Source: Planctomycetota bacterium (GTDB taxonomy: Bacteria > Planctomycetota > Planctomycetia > Pirellulales > Lacipirellulaceae). Taken from it: DNA of 64,000 bases. The stretch covers positions 1-64,000 of the forward strand of contig JAJRSE010000119.1 of assembly GCA_024278955.1 (NCBI GenBank), read 5' to 3'. The position numbers and the translations under genes are program-made. Shown here in pieces: positions 16,245 to 27,674 of the stretch. The first letter of the stretch is position 1. Every line of letters begins with the position of its first letter. The notes below the pieces were generated by a model. That model ran no database searches. It had not been told where the DNA came from and was given only the letters and a program-made list of their open reading frames with translations.

Positions 16245-18586
16245 TGAGTACTTCCGAATCTCTTGCGGTCGCGGCGCCTCGACAGAGATGGATTGTCTCT
16301 GCGGGCTGGGACCTTGGCTATGTGGTTTTGACTCCGCTGATGATTGTACCGGCGGTCTTGATTTTGGTTCGCCGCGTGCTGACGCCGGAAGAAATTTCGC
16401 TTGCTGTGATCGCATTTGCTTCGCTTGGGCACCACTTGCCAGGATTCATGCGAGCGTATGGCGACCGGGAATTGTTTGCCCGTTACCGGTGGCGATTTTT
16501 GTTGTGCCCTCTGATGGTGTTGGGGCTTGCGCTGTTGTTCACTCCGCCGACTGCGCTGTCCGAAGCGTTTGGACTGCCTTGGCAGCACATGCATGGTTTG
16601 GAGTTGGTGCTGCTATTCTGGGGCACCTGGCATGGGTTAATGCAAACCTATGGGTTTATGCGGATCTACGACGTACGGATGGGAATCGACGACCGTTGGG
16701 GAGCACGGCTCGACCATTGGCTTTGTTTGATGGTGTTTATCGCGGGGGTGGTGTTTAGCGATGCGCGGGTGTTTGGAATTGCGCAGGGGATGTGGCAATC
16801 GGGCCTGCCGCTGTTTGGTCCTGAGTGGCTACGCTGGACACGGCTCTTAGTAGGCGGCGTTGGGCTGAGTGTTTTGATCGCTTACTTGCTTTATATCGCG
16901 ACACGTTATCGCCGTGGCGAGCCGGTGAGCTGGCTGAAGCTAGTTTTGATTGGCACGACGGGCTGGTTTTATTGGTACACGGGGCAATTGTCGACCAATG
17001 TGTTGGTTGGGCTCGCGATGTTTGAGATTTACCATGCGGTGCAGTACGACGCGATCGTTTGGATTTATAATCGCCGTCTGATGCAGCGAGCGGGAGAACG
17101 ATTTGGGCCGCTGGGGTTTTTGTTTCGCGATCGATGGACGATGCTTTGCTTCTACTTGGCTGCGATTGGAGCGTATAGCTCGATTCGTTTTTTCTCGGTG
17201 GATAGCAGCGGGTACCTCTATCGCGGAACCAACCAAGATACACATCGATGGCTGATGGCGTTTTTTGTGAGTTCTTCGCTGCTGCACTTTTACTTCGACG
17301 GATTTATTTGGAAAGTCAGCGAGAAAAAGACACAAGAAAATTTGTTAGAAGGCGATGTCCACACGGGGATTGCGCAGCGCATGGTTCCTGGGTTGCTTCA
17401 TGCTGCGAAGTGGTTGGTGTTGTTGCTGATTGCGGCGGGACTTTTGTACACGGAATGGTCGCAGCCGTGGCAGCAGGATCGGCGTGCAGCGAAGCGGCTC
17501 GCGGCGCTTGCAGCTCTGACGCCCGAGTTGCCTGAATGCCAGTCGCTGCTTTGTCGAGCTGCGATATCTCGTGGCGATGCCCAGTCGGCGATCGAACATG
17601 CGGAAAAGACGCTTGCGTTACGCCCCCGGTCGCAGTATGCCCATGCCGATTTGGGGTTGGGATTGATGCTGGCAGGGCGGCTCGAGGAAGCTCGGCAGGC
17701 GTTTGAGGATGCGATCGAGATTGAGCCAAGCAATTGGTCTTACTACAGCAACTTGGGAATGATCCTCTCGCGGCTGGGAGATACGACGGGTGCCGAAAAA
17801 TCGTTGCGTACGGCGATCGATTTGCAGCCCGAGCTTGTGGACCCTCGCCAGCACTTGATTGATTTTTATCTCAGGCAAGAGCGAGGAGGGGATGCTGATC
17901 GAGTGTTGCAGGAAATGGTCCAGTTGTTTCCTAGTTCGTTTACGTCAGAGGCGTATCAGGTGCTAACGCTGAGTTCAGAGGGCAAGTTTGAACAGGCGAC
18001 TCGTTTGGCTTGTTACTTGGTCGCAGGTGGCGAAAAGAACTGGCGGGCTCAGTATGTGCTGGGGGTTTCGCTGAATGCGAGTCGCGAGGGGCAGTTTGCG
18101 ATTGCACCGTTAGCACGAGCGAGGCAGCTTCAGCCGCTGTCGCCTTTGGTGCGTTACCAGCTTGGCATGGCTTACTTTTTGATGGGGAAGCCCGAGGAAG
18201 CCGTTGTGTCCTTGAGAAATGCGGTTCGGCTTGATCCGCAACACTTCGCTGCCCAGTTTCAACTTGCCAATGCGCTGTTTGTGTTGAAGAAAACCGACGC
18301 GGCGATTGCTGCTTACCAGCGGTGTTTTGAATTGCAGCCAAGCAATGCGATGTTGTGTGCGAACTACGGTGGTCTATTGGCTCAGCATGGTCGGAAAGAA
18401 GAGGCGGAGAAAATCTACCGGAGTGGGCTTTCGGCGAATCCCGATTCGGGTCGGCTGAACTACAACTTGGGCATCTTGCTGCTGGGAAATGACCGACGCG
18501 ACGAAGCCGAGGAGCTTCTTATGCGGGCGAAAGAGCTTGGCGTGGAGATTCCTGGCAATGTGCGGGCGGCTCTGGAGAAGCAGTAG
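16244..18586 (+). CDS. multi-pass membrane protein with TPR domain, function unknown
   Basis: A 780-residue protein. Residues 1-400 hold about ten to eleven membrane helices; the rest is a soluble tail of some nine TPR units (for example YAHADLGLGLMLAGRLEEA, YNLGILLLGNDRRDEA). Several histidines sit in or at the ends of helices with distinctive motifs: GHHLPGF (63-64), FWGTWHGLMQTYGFMRIYD (130), EIYHAVQYDAIVWIYN (264) and LHFYFDGFIWKVSE (348). I cannot assign a named family; the His pattern resembles intramembrane metal or heme ligands in general, not a specific enzyme. The start at 16244 shares one base with the upstream TGA; a TTG at 16241 also opens the frame but is less likely. It converges on ligA, with only ~35 bp between stops. 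The TPR tail suggests binding of a partner protein. Confidence 0.8.
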   Translation: MSTSESLAVAAPRQRWIVSAGWDLGYVVLTPLMIVPAVLILVRRVLTPEEISLAVIAFASLGHHLPGFMRAYGDRELFARYRWRFLLCPLMVLGLALLFTPPTALSEAFGLPWQHMHGLELVLLFWGTWHGLMQTYGFMRIYDVRMGIDDRWGARLDHWLCLMVFIAGVVFSDARVFGIAQGMWQSGLPLFGPEWLRWTRLLVGGVGLSVLIAYLLYIATRYRRGEPVSWLKLVLIGTTGWFYWYTGQLSTNVLVGLAMFEIYHAVQYDAIVWIYNRRLMQRAGERFGPLGFLFRDRWTMLCFYLAAIGAYSSIRFFSVDSSGYLYRGTNQDTHRWLMAFFVSSSLLHFYFDGFIWKVSEKKTQENLLEGDVHTGIAQRMVPGLLHAAKWLVLLLIAAGLLYTEWSQPWQQDRRAAKRLAALAALTPELPECQSLLCRAAISRGDAQSAIEHAEKTLALRPRSQYAHADLGLGLMLAGRLEEARQAFEDAIEIEPSNWSYYSNLGMILSRLGDTTGAEKSLRTAIDLQPELVDPRQHLIDFYLRQERGGDADRVLQEMVQLFPSSFTSEAYQVLTLSSEGKFEQATRLACYLVAGGEKNWRAQYVLGVSLNASREGQFAIAPLARARQLQPLSPLVRYQLGMAYFLMGKPEEAVVSLRNAVRLDPQHFAAQFQLANALFVLKKTDAAIAAYQRCFELQPSNAMLCANYGGLLAQHGRKEEAEKIYRSGLSANPDSGRLNYNLGILLLGNDRRDEAEELLMRAKELGVEIPGNVRAALEKQ

Positions 18587-18621
18587 CAAACTTGCCAAAG
18601 CTGAAATAGGTTGCGATTTGC

Positions 18622-20989
<2,368 letters not shown>

Positions 20990-21166
20990 GAGCCTAGAGA
21001 TCCTTGAGAGAAAGTATTGGGTGGCCGTGATTATACCAGGGTCGACCGCTTGGGGACGAGCCTAAAACTACAGCGCAAGGCTGACCGTAGTTAACGAAAT
21101 GACGAAAACCGAATGACAACTAAACTACTACCGGCTGAAGCCAGTCCTCCGCTCACGTAATTTCTG

Positions 21167-22537
21167 CTACTTCTTGCCTTCGCCGAAGTTGCGTTTGCGG
21201 CGGAGGATGTGGTGGTAGTGTTGGGCGAAGCGGTGAGATTCGTCGCGGACGTATTGCAGGAGGCGCAGGGCGTAGGCATGGCGGCTTAGCCGTAGGGGCT
21301 CGTCCTGGCCGTTGATGTAGATTAGCTCTTCGCGTTTGGCGAGCGAAAGAAGTAGCGGCGGATCGAGGGCGAGGGCGTTAAAAGCCTTGCGGGCTGCGTT
21401 GAGTTGGCCTTTGCCGCCGTCGATGAGGAGGAGGTCGGGGAACATGACGCTTTCGTCTTGCAGGCGGGAGAAACGCCGGGAGACGACTTCTTGCATGCAG
21501 GCGTAGTCGTCGATGCCCTGGACTTCGCGAATTTGGTAGCGGCGATAGCCGGGCTTGAAGGGAAGACCGTCGATGAACTGGACCAGGCTAGCGACCGTTT
21601 CGCTGCCGCCAAGGTGGGCGATGTCCATTCCCTCGATCGTTCGAGGAGCTTTTTTTAGTTTCAATACTTTCTGCAAGCCGACGAGCCCCTTCTTCGGGTC
21701 GATATAAAACACTTCGGGCTGTTCGTGCTTTTCTAGCTCACCGCGTTCGTTAAGCGACTCGAGCATTTGGATTTCGTCTCGAAGGCGCGCAGCTTGTTCG
21801 AAGCGAAGCGAAGTGGCGGCCTCTTGCATCTCGGCACGCATTTCTTTGAGTAAGGGTTTACGCTTGCCTTCGAGGAATTTTTTTAGCCGGGCGATGTCGC
21901 GGCGGTAGTCGTCTTTTGATATGCGAAGGTTGCAGGGGGCGGTGCATTGTTTGATCGAAGCGAGCAAGCAGGGGCGGAACCATCGCCAACGTTCGTCGTC
22001 TTGTTGGATGTCGAGCGAGCAGGTGCGGAACTGAAAGACGCGTTGCAACACTTGCAGAGCACCGCGCAGACTGCCGATTGAGGTAAAGGGGCCGTAGAGC
22101 TTGACGCCAGAGGAGCGGGGTTCTCGAGTGATTTCGACACGAGGAAAATCTTCGTGGGTGGTGATTTGCAGATAGGGGAAGCTTTTGTCGTCGCGAAGGT
22201 CACGATTGTATTTGGGCTGGATATCTTTGATGAGCCGCGATTCCATGAGCAAAGCATCGACTTCGCTTTCGGCGTCGAGGTAGTCGATGTCGTAGGCTTC
22301 GCGGACAAGGCGCGTGGTTCGTTGATCGTCGGCAGCGGCTTTGAGAAAATAGCTGCCTGCCCGCGAGCGTAGGTTCTTGGCCTTGCCGATGTAGATGACG
22401 CGGCCCGCTTGGTCTTGGAAAAGGTAAACGCCAGGGGTCGCAGGGAACTTGTCGCGGACTTTTTTTGCGGCGCGCAGGAAAAAGTCTCCCTGATTTTTGG
22501 GCGGCGTTGGGGTGTTGGTATCGTCGGGCTCTACCAT
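21167..22537 (-). CDS. uvrC: UvrC excinuclease subunit lacking the C-terminal HhH domain
   Basis: The nuclease subunit of UvrABC nucleotide excision repair. The GIY-YIG domain is at residues ~32-115 (TPGVYLF ... VIYIGKAKNLRSRAGSYF), followed by a Cys-containing linker, a UVR motif (EMQEAATSLRFEQAARLRDEI) that contacts UvrB, and the RNase H-like nuclease with three acidic positions visible in GMDIAHLGG, IDDYACMQEV and LLLIDGGKGQL. The protein ends at ...RDESHRFAQHYHHILRRKRNF, just where other UvrC proteins continue into the tandem HhH DNA-binding domain, so it is 456 residues instead of ~600. Both nuclease centres are intact, so this looks like a natural short form rather than a broken gene. 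A 331-bp region separates it from the next gene. Confidence 0.93.
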   Translation of the reverse strand: MVEPDDTNTPTPPKNQGDFFLRAAKKVRDKFPATPGVYLFQDQAGRVIYIGKAKNLRSRAGSYFLKAAADDQRTTRLVREAYDIDYLDAESEVDALLMESRLIKDIQPKYNRDLRDDKSFPYLQITTHEDFPRVEITREPRSSGVKLYGPFTSIGSLRGALQVLQRVFQFRTCSLDIQQDDERWRWFRPCLLASIKQCTAPCNLRISKDDYRRDIARLKKFLEGKRKPLLKEMRAEMQEAATSLRFEQAARLRDEIQMLESLNERGELEKHEQPEVFYIDPKKGLVGLQKVLKLKKAPRTIEGMDIAHLGGSETVASLVQFIDGLPFKPGYRRYQIREVQGIDDYACMQEVVSRRFSRLQDESVMFPDLLLIDGGKGQLNAARKAFNALALDPPLLLSLAKREELIYINGQDEPLRLSRHAYALRLLQYVRDESHRFAQHYHHILRRKRNFGEGKK

Positions 22538-22810
22538 GGTAAGATAATTTTAGGGCAGAGTATGCTGAGCAACTAGAGCTTGTCGTAGGCCGTGCGGTTG
22601 CTAGTGGTTGTAAACGTCCTCCCAAAGCCGTGGCCTACTGCAGATGTTCGAGACGTCCGTACTCCCTGGAAAAAATCGATTGGCAACTCACGTCCTCCAT
22701 GCTTCAATTTCTTTGCCCGGAATGGTAACAATTAGGCTTCTGTGATCATGCTGGCTGGCTCTGTCGAGTCATACGCCAGCACCTCTGGAAGTTAATAATA
22801 TTAAATTCTC
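22538..22810. other. divergent intergenic region upstream of uvrC and DUF2089
   Basis: No gene seen. A weak inverted repeat GTAGGCC/GGCCTAC (22585-22591 and 22632-22638) is the only structure I find before the promoter at 22811. Confidence 0.35.
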
Positions 22811-22839
22811 TTGACACACAAGTTCACTTTGTGTACTTT
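22811..22839 (+). promoter_or_regulatory. sigma-70-type promoter with embedded dyad
   Basis: TTGACA (22811-22816), a 17-nt spacer and TACTTT (22834-22839) form a good housekeeping promoter 30 bp before the DUF2089 ATG. The spacer contains the inverted repeat ACACAA (22816-22821) - 7 nt - TTGTGT (22829-22834), ideally placed for a repressor. Confidence 0.65.
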
Positions 22840-22868
22840 ATTCCTCAGAGACATACACAATAAGAAAC

Positions 22869-23234
22869 ATGAGCGAATTGCCGATTACTGCCGAGTGCCC
22901 CTATTGCCAGCAGGCAATGACGGTTAGCCGGATGACTTGCCACGGATGCGATGTGTCGGTTGAGGCCGCGTTTCCGAGTGCTAGGTTGGGGAATTTACCG
23001 ACGGAACACCAGCGGTTTATCGAGATTTTTGTGTTGGCTAGCGGCAGCCTGAAGGAGATGGCAGAGCAGACAGGCGTTTCGTACCCGACGGTGCGTTCGC
23101 GGCTCGACAAAGTAATTGCTGCGTTGCGTGAGGAGATCGGGAAAAATCAAAAAACCAAAGGGTCGATTCTCGATGCGGTAAACGAGGGGAAGTTGTCGGC
23201 TGAAGCGGCAGCGAAACTGATTAAGGCAATTTAA
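22869..23234 (+). CDS. DUF2089 zinc-ribbon/HTH regulator
   Basis: A 121-residue protein. The N-terminal zinc ribbon has CPYC and CHGC pairs (residues ~11-28), the middle is a sigma-like helix-turn-helix (GSLKEMAEQTGVSYPTVRSRLDKVIAALR), and the C-terminus is a short helical tail (LDAVNEGKLSAEAAAKLIKAI) typical of DUF2089. Such proteins are predicted DNA-binding regulators of membrane-associated operons; direct targets are mostly unproven. The TPR membrane protein 90 bp downstream on the same strand is its likely operon partner. A dyad inside its own promoter spacer suggests autoregulation (inference). Confidence 0.88.
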   Translation: MSELPITAECPYCQQAMTVSRMTCHGCDVSVEAAFPSARLGNLPTEHQRFIEIFVLASGSLKEMAEQTGVSYPTVRSRLDKVIAALREEIGKNQKTKGSILDAVNEGKLSAEAAAKLIKAI

Positions 23235-23326
23235 TCTCAACTTCTACCATCTTTCTGTGACTAAGATTGCCCGCAAATCACGCTAAAGTACGCGAAAAAT
23301 TATGGTAGTTAGCTTGAAGAGCTGCG

Positions 23327-24559
23327 ATGACAGATAACGAACAAAAAATCCTAGACACGGCACTCCTGGAATCGGACCAGTTGTTGGCCCGATCGCTTCG
23401 TGACGACGAGCGGCGGCGTAAACGAAAACGCTTCGTTTGGTGGTCGGTTTTTGTATTTGGAGGAGCCAGTATGTTTGTGTTGATTCTTGCGATCGTGTTT
23501 GGTGGGTTTACTTTAGGGCTGCCCGAGAAAGCGGAGGCGAAGGGGAAGCGGCCGACGCGAGAGATGGTTGAGCAGGCCGAATCGCTAGCTGCCGAGGGTT
23601 GGCAACTTTGGAAGCGGCAAGACCTATTGGCCGCTGCTGAAAAGTTTGAGGCGTCGGTTGAGCTGAACCCGAAGGCGGCCAATGCTTGGAATGGTTACGG
23701 CTGGGCGTTGTTTAATAGTGGCCAATCGACGAAAGCACTTGAAGCTTTTAAGAAGTGCGTGAAGCTTTCGCCCAAGCATCCGGCGGGCTTGAATGGACTG
23801 GGGCAAATTTACTTTAGCCGGGGAAAATACCAAGTGGCGGAAAGGTATCTCAAGAAGGCGGCCAAAAATCCGTATGCTTCGGCAGCTTGGTATGGGCTGA
23901 CAAAAGTTTATCTGTTGACCGGCGAGTTCAAGAAGGCACTGCCTTGGGCGAAGAAAACGGCGAAGAGTAGCCCGAAGGATGAGTATGCGCAGCAGATGTT
24001 GGCTGCGGCAAAGTCTGGGGAACTCGATGACGAATTGCGTCGAATCATTGAGCCACTGGTCGATGAAGATCTTGAAAATGAGGAAGCAATGGCCTCAGCA
24101 CAGGAAGGTTCTGATTCTGAGGCGGATTCTGAGGAAGAGCCTTCTCAGCAGGGCGCTGACGAGGGCAACCAACAATGGCGGACGCGGCTGCTCACGCTGA
24201 AAGAAGGCGGCAATTGGTCGGAGGGAGCAGAAGTTGGGATGGAGTTGGTTCGCATTCCGGGAGATCGTCCCTTCGAGATCCTTGAGGCGAATTGGTCTGA
24301 GATTGCGACTAGTGCGCGTAAGCAAATCCTCAAAGGTTTTACGCCGGGCATGATGGGTAACGAGGAAATTCATTCTCGTTTTTTTGATGTGATGCATTTG
24401 GGCATGACGGACCCTGACGCCGGCGTACGGGAGTATGCGGCCGTGTATATTGAGATGCAAGGGCTGCCAAATTTCACGCAAGATGCCGAGGGGTACGCCC
24501 GGTGGTATGAGAAGAACAAAGATCGCGCGGCAAAGGAAATTGTTGGCGGCGCTCGTTAA
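23327..24559 (+). CDS. TPR protein with one membrane helix
   Basis: 410 residues. A charged cytoplasmic N-terminus (DDERRRKRKRF) leads into one helix (VWWSVFVFGGASMFVLILAIVF, ~37-60). TPR repeats follow from ~85 to ~235 (LWKRQDLLAAAEKFEASVELNP, ALFNSGQSTKALEAFKKCVKLSP, YFSRGKYQVAERYLKKAA), then a Ser/Glu-rich acidic linker and a C-terminal domain (~280-410) with RLLTLKEGGNWSEGAEVG that I do not recognise. It probably acts on the outer face of the inner membrane as a scaffold. The DUF2089 gene upstream is a common neighbour of such proteins and likely controls it. Codon use looks like the neighbours. Confidence 0.8.
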   Translation: MTDNEQKILDTALLESDQLLARSLRDDERRRKRKRFVWWSVFVFGGASMFVLILAIVFGGFTLGLPEKAEAKGKRPTREMVEQAESLAAEGWQLWKRQDLLAAAEKFEASVELNPKAANAWNGYGWALFNSGQSTKALEAFKKCVKLSPKHPAGLNGLGQIYFSRGKYQVAERYLKKAAKNPYASAAWYGLTKVYLLTGEFKKALPWAKKTAKSSPKDEYAQQMLAAAKSGELDDELRRIIEPLVDEDLENEEAMASAQEGSDSEADSEEEPSQQGADEGNQQWRTRLLTLKEGGNWSEGAEVGMELVRIPGDRPFEILEANWSEIATSARKQILKGFTPGMMGNEEIHSRFFDVMHLGMTDPDAGVREYAAVYIEMQGLPNFTQDAEGYARWYEKNKDRAAKEIVGGAR

Positions 24560-24570
24560 GAATTCACGCA

Positions 24571-24646
24571 GGGGATGCGGCCGAGGCCGTGTGCCGGGTG
24601 AGTGTTTTCACGTGCCGTGTCCTGCTTGCCGTGCGGTCGCGTCCCC
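24571..24646. repeat. GC-rich inverted repeat downstream of the TPR gene
   Basis: GGGGATGCGGCCG (24571-24583) can pair along its whole length with CGGTCGCGTCCCC (24634-24646) if two G-U pairs are allowed. There is a large loop and no T run. It lies between the convergent TPR and kdsB genes and may stop or protect transcripts. Confidence 0.5.
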
Positions 24647-24702
24647 TGTTTCTATCGGCTCTTCTGTGTCAGGGTTGCAGCTCAAGCAATCTCAATAACA
24701 AA

Positions 24703-25473
24703 CTATCCCGCCCGGCGACGTGCAACAAAGTCGGCATAATCTTCTGGCGTATCAATTCCACGCGTCGGCTCGTCGACCAAAGCAACCATGATCTTCTCGC
24801 CATGCTCTAAAACTCGCAACTGCTCAAGCTTTTCAAGCTGCTCCAGCCGTCCCATTGGAAGCGTTGCCAGACGCAACAGCAGCTCGCGGCGATAGGCGTA
24901 GACGCCAATATGCTGATGAAAAACCGCAGGCGAAGATTGCAGCAGGTCGTCGTCCCAGTCACGAGGGTGGGGGATTGTGCTCCGGCTAAAATAAATTGCT
25001 TGCCCAGCGTTGTCGAAAACAACTTTCACACAAGCCGGGTCTTCTAAGTCCTGGCGATTTCGGATCGGAGTCGCTAAGGTCGCCATCGCAGCATTGGGAT
25101 TTGCCCAAAGTGATTCAATCAATTGATCGATGGCCTCTGGGTTGATTTCAGGCTCGTCGCCTTGCACGTTCACCACGATTCCTGCATCGTCGTGGTGACG
25201 CACGGCTTCTGCCACTCGATCGGTCCCGCTAGGACAGTCGGGGCTTGTCATCACAACGCGAGCACCAAAACGTCTCGCCTCGAAAGCAATTTCGTCGTCG
25301 TCGGTTGCGATAAGAATCGTTTGAGAATGCTTCGTCTGCCGAGCCGCCTCGAAGGTGTGCTGGAGCACGCTCTTGCCGGTTTCGCGTAGCAACAGCTTGT
25401 CGGGCAACCGTGTCGAACGCCGCCGGGCAGGGATAACCAACGTACATTTTGTTGCTAGGCTGCGTCCACTCAT
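24703..25473 (-). CDS. kdsB: 3-deoxy-manno-octulosonate cytidylyltransferase
   Basis: A 256-residue enzyme that activates Kdo as CMP-Kdo for the lipopolysaccharide inner core. The nucleotide-binding opening is VIPARRRSTRLPDKLLL, followed by IATDDDEI, SGTDRVAEAV and NVQGDEPEINPEAIDQLI, all standard KdsB motifs; the C-terminus has EQLRVLEHGEKI and RGIDTPEDYADFVA. The ATG at 25473 has GAGGAA upstream and gives the family length (~250); frames further upstream add unrelated residues. Its presence implies an outer membrane with Kdo-type LPS. It diverges from glmS, which supplies glucosamine for the same envelope pathway. Confidence 0.94.
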   Translation of the reverse strand: MSGRSLATKCTLVIPARRRSTRLPDKLLLRETGKSVLQHTFEAARQTKHSQTILIATDDDEIAFEARRFGARVVMTSPDCPSGTDRVAEAVRHHDDAGIVVNVQGDEPEINPEAIDQLIESLWANPNAAMATLATPIRNRQDLEDPACVKVVFDNAGQAIYFSRSTIPHPRDWDDDLLQSSPAVFHQHIGVYAYRRELLLRLATLPMGRLEQLEKLEQLRVLEHGEKIMVALVDEPTRGIDTPEDYADFVARRRAG

Positions 25474-25761
25474 CTCACAAATTCCTCGTTTGGCCGAAAG
25501 AGAGGGGAACATAAATACTTGATTTAACGAAGGGACTCCACGGCAATCTGGCCAATTTTTGGCACAAAATAGCCGCATGCAGCTAAAAACGGCCACACCT
25601 GCGATGGTTCAATCCGCAGCAAAATGCTACTCTCCGGAAAGAGATAGCCCCAGTACACTCAGCCCTGTAGCAGGGGTGCGAGCGATTTCCCCAACCTCTT
25701 ATTTTGTAGGCTGCCGAAACGCTAGCACCAGGCTACCCGAGAACAAGGAACCCCAATCACT

Positions 25762-27627
25762 ATGTGCGGCATAGTTGGATACGTCGGATCAAACGAGGCC
25801 ACCGATTTTTTGCTCGAAGGGCTCCGTCGACTTGAGTACCGAGGCTACGACAGCTCGGGTGTGGTTACGATCGACGAGGGGGAGTTGCAAATCACCAAAA
25901 CGGCAGGTCGAGTGGAAGAGCTGTCGAAAGCCTTAAAACGCTCTCCAGCGAAAGGTTCAACCGGCGTGGGCCACACGCGTTGGGCCACCCATGGGCCGGC
26001 GACCAACGAAAATTCGCATCCTCACCTAGGCGGCGATCGCATCTTGGCATTGGTTCACAACGGGGTTATCGAAAATTTCCGCGAGATCAAACAACGCCTA
26101 GTTCAGCACGGGTGCGTGTTTGCTTCAGACACCGACAGCGAAGTTATTGCCCACTTGCTTGCAATCGAACTAGAAAAAAAAACCGAGGACACGCTCAACG
26201 AAATCGACCCTTACGCACCTCTCGTAGCTGCTGTTCAAAACACTCTTGTGCAACTTTCGGGCACCTTTGGACTAGCCATCGTTTTTCGAGATTGGCCCGA
26301 AACCATCGTCGCCGCCCGACTGGGCAGCCCACTGGTTATTGGAGTCGGCGAGGGCGAACATTTCATCGCGAGCGATGGCTCTCCCTTGGCGGGCCATACC
26401 GACAAAATCGTTTACCTCGCTGACCACGAAATCGCGATTGTCACGGCAGACGCCATTCGAGTAGTCCATCGCGACCAGGGAGACGTCGGACACGATGTCA
26501 AGCTGCTTGAAATCGACAGCACCGAAGTCGAGCTGAACGAGTACCCTCACTACATGCTCAAAGAGATTTTTGAGCAACCCGAGGCGATCCGCAATGCCCT
26601 TCGAGGTCGACTCGACAAAGACGAAGCGACTGCCGTTTTTGGTGGTTTGAATCTCTCGGCTCAACAGTTACAAAAGGTCAAGCGGTTCGTGCTGACCGCT
26701 TGTGGCACGAGTTGGCATGCTTCGTTGGTCGGCGAATACATGATCGAAGCACTCGCACGGATTCCGGTCGAAGTCGAATATGCCAGCGAGCTTCGTTACC
26801 GAAATCCGCCGCTCGATACGTCGACTTTGCTCTTCGCGCTGACCCAAAGTGGCGAAACAATTGACACATTGGCTGCACTTCGCGAGATGAAACGCAAGGG
26901 CCATCCTACCATGGCAATCTGCAACGTCGTAGGAAGCACGATCGCACGCGAAGCCGATGGCGGAATCTACCTACACGCGGGCCCTGAGGTTGGCGTCGCC
27001 TCGACCAAGGCATTTACTGCCCAGTGCGTGGTCATGTCGCTACTGGCTCTGTATTTTGGTCGATTGCATCACCTGAGCTACGAAGACGGCCTAAGAATTA
27101 TTGCCGACTTAGAAGCACTCCCCGAGAAAGTCGAGAGGGCTCTAGAAACGAGCAACCATGTACGCCAAATCGCTTCAAAATATGCCAACTGCAACAACTT
27201 TCTCTACTTGGGACGCCAGTACAATTTTCCCGCAGCCCTGGAGGGTGCGCTTAAACTCAAGGAAATCAGCTACATTCATGCCGAAGGCTATCCTGCCGCC
27301 GAGATGAAACACGGTCCTATCGCCTTGGTCGACGAAAAAACTCCCAGCGTGTTCATCGTCCCTCGTGGTGCCGTTTACCAGAAAGTGATCGCCAATCTCG
27401 AAGAAATCAAAGCCCGAGGCGGTCCCGTAATCGCCGTTGTCGACGAAGGCGACCATCAAGTCGCCGACCTGGCGGACGATATCATCGAAGTTCCCAAAGT
27501 TGCCGATTTTTTGCAGCCCATCGTGGCCTCGATTCCCCTCCAGTTCTTGGCCTACTACATTGCCTTAGAACGCGGATGCGATGTCGACAAACCACGCAAT
27601 TTGGCGAAGAGCGTCACGGTCGAATAA
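25762..27627 (+). CDS. glmS: glutamine-fructose-6-phosphate aminotransferase
   Basis: A 621-residue GlmS that makes glucosamine-6-phosphate, the first step to UDP-GlcNAc for peptidoglycan and LPS. The N-terminal glutaminase begins MCGIVGYVG with catalytic Cys2 after Met removal and has RLEYRGYDSSG and GVGHTRWATHG. Two SIS domains follow: TACGTSWHASLVGEYMIE with LFALTQSGETIDTLAALR, and YLGRQYNFPAALEGALKLKEISYIHAEGYPAAEMKHGPIALVD. The end DKPRNLAKSVTVE is the conserved tail. The length is usual (609 in E. coli, plus a small insertion). A small membrane protein follows after 47 bp. I see no glmS ribozyme in the leader. Confidence 0.97.
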   Translation: MCGIVGYVGSNEATDFLLEGLRRLEYRGYDSSGVVTIDEGELQITKTAGRVEELSKALKRSPAKGSTGVGHTRWATHGPATNENSHPHLGGDRILALVHNGVIENFREIKQRLVQHGCVFASDTDSEVIAHLLAIELEKKTEDTLNEIDPYAPLVAAVQNTLVQLSGTFGLAIVFRDWPETIVAARLGSPLVIGVGEGEHFIASDGSPLAGHTDKIVYLADHEIAIVTADAIRVVHRDQGDVGHDVKLLEIDSTEVELNEYPHYMLKEIFEQPEAIRNALRGRLDKDEATAVFGGLNLSAQQLQKVKRFVLTACGTSWHASLVGEYMIEALARIPVEVEYASELRYRNPPLDTSTLLFALTQSGETIDTLAALREMKRKGHPTMAICNVVGSTIAREADGGIYLHAGPEVGVASTKAFTAQCVVMSLLALYFGRLHHLSYEDGLRIIADLEALPEKVERALETSNHVRQIASKYANCNNFLYLGRQYNFPAALEGALKLKEISYIHAEGYPAAEMKHGPIALVDEKTPSVFIVPRGAVYQKVIANLEEIKARGGPVIAVVDEGDHQVADLADDIIEVPKVADFLQPIVASIPLQFLAYYIALERGCDVDKPRNLAKSVTVE

Positions 27628-27674
27628 CATCAGACTTGCTAGTTTGTTGCCCCATGATTTGCTAAAATTACGCC

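Noticed and set aside
22585-22638. GTAGGCC/GGCCTAC inverted repeat upstream of uvrC
   Set aside because: Only 7 bp with a 40-nt gap; not distinguishable from chance.
25474-25761. glmS ribozyme upstream of glmS
   Set aside because: No conserved core or pseudoknot segments are visible in the leader.
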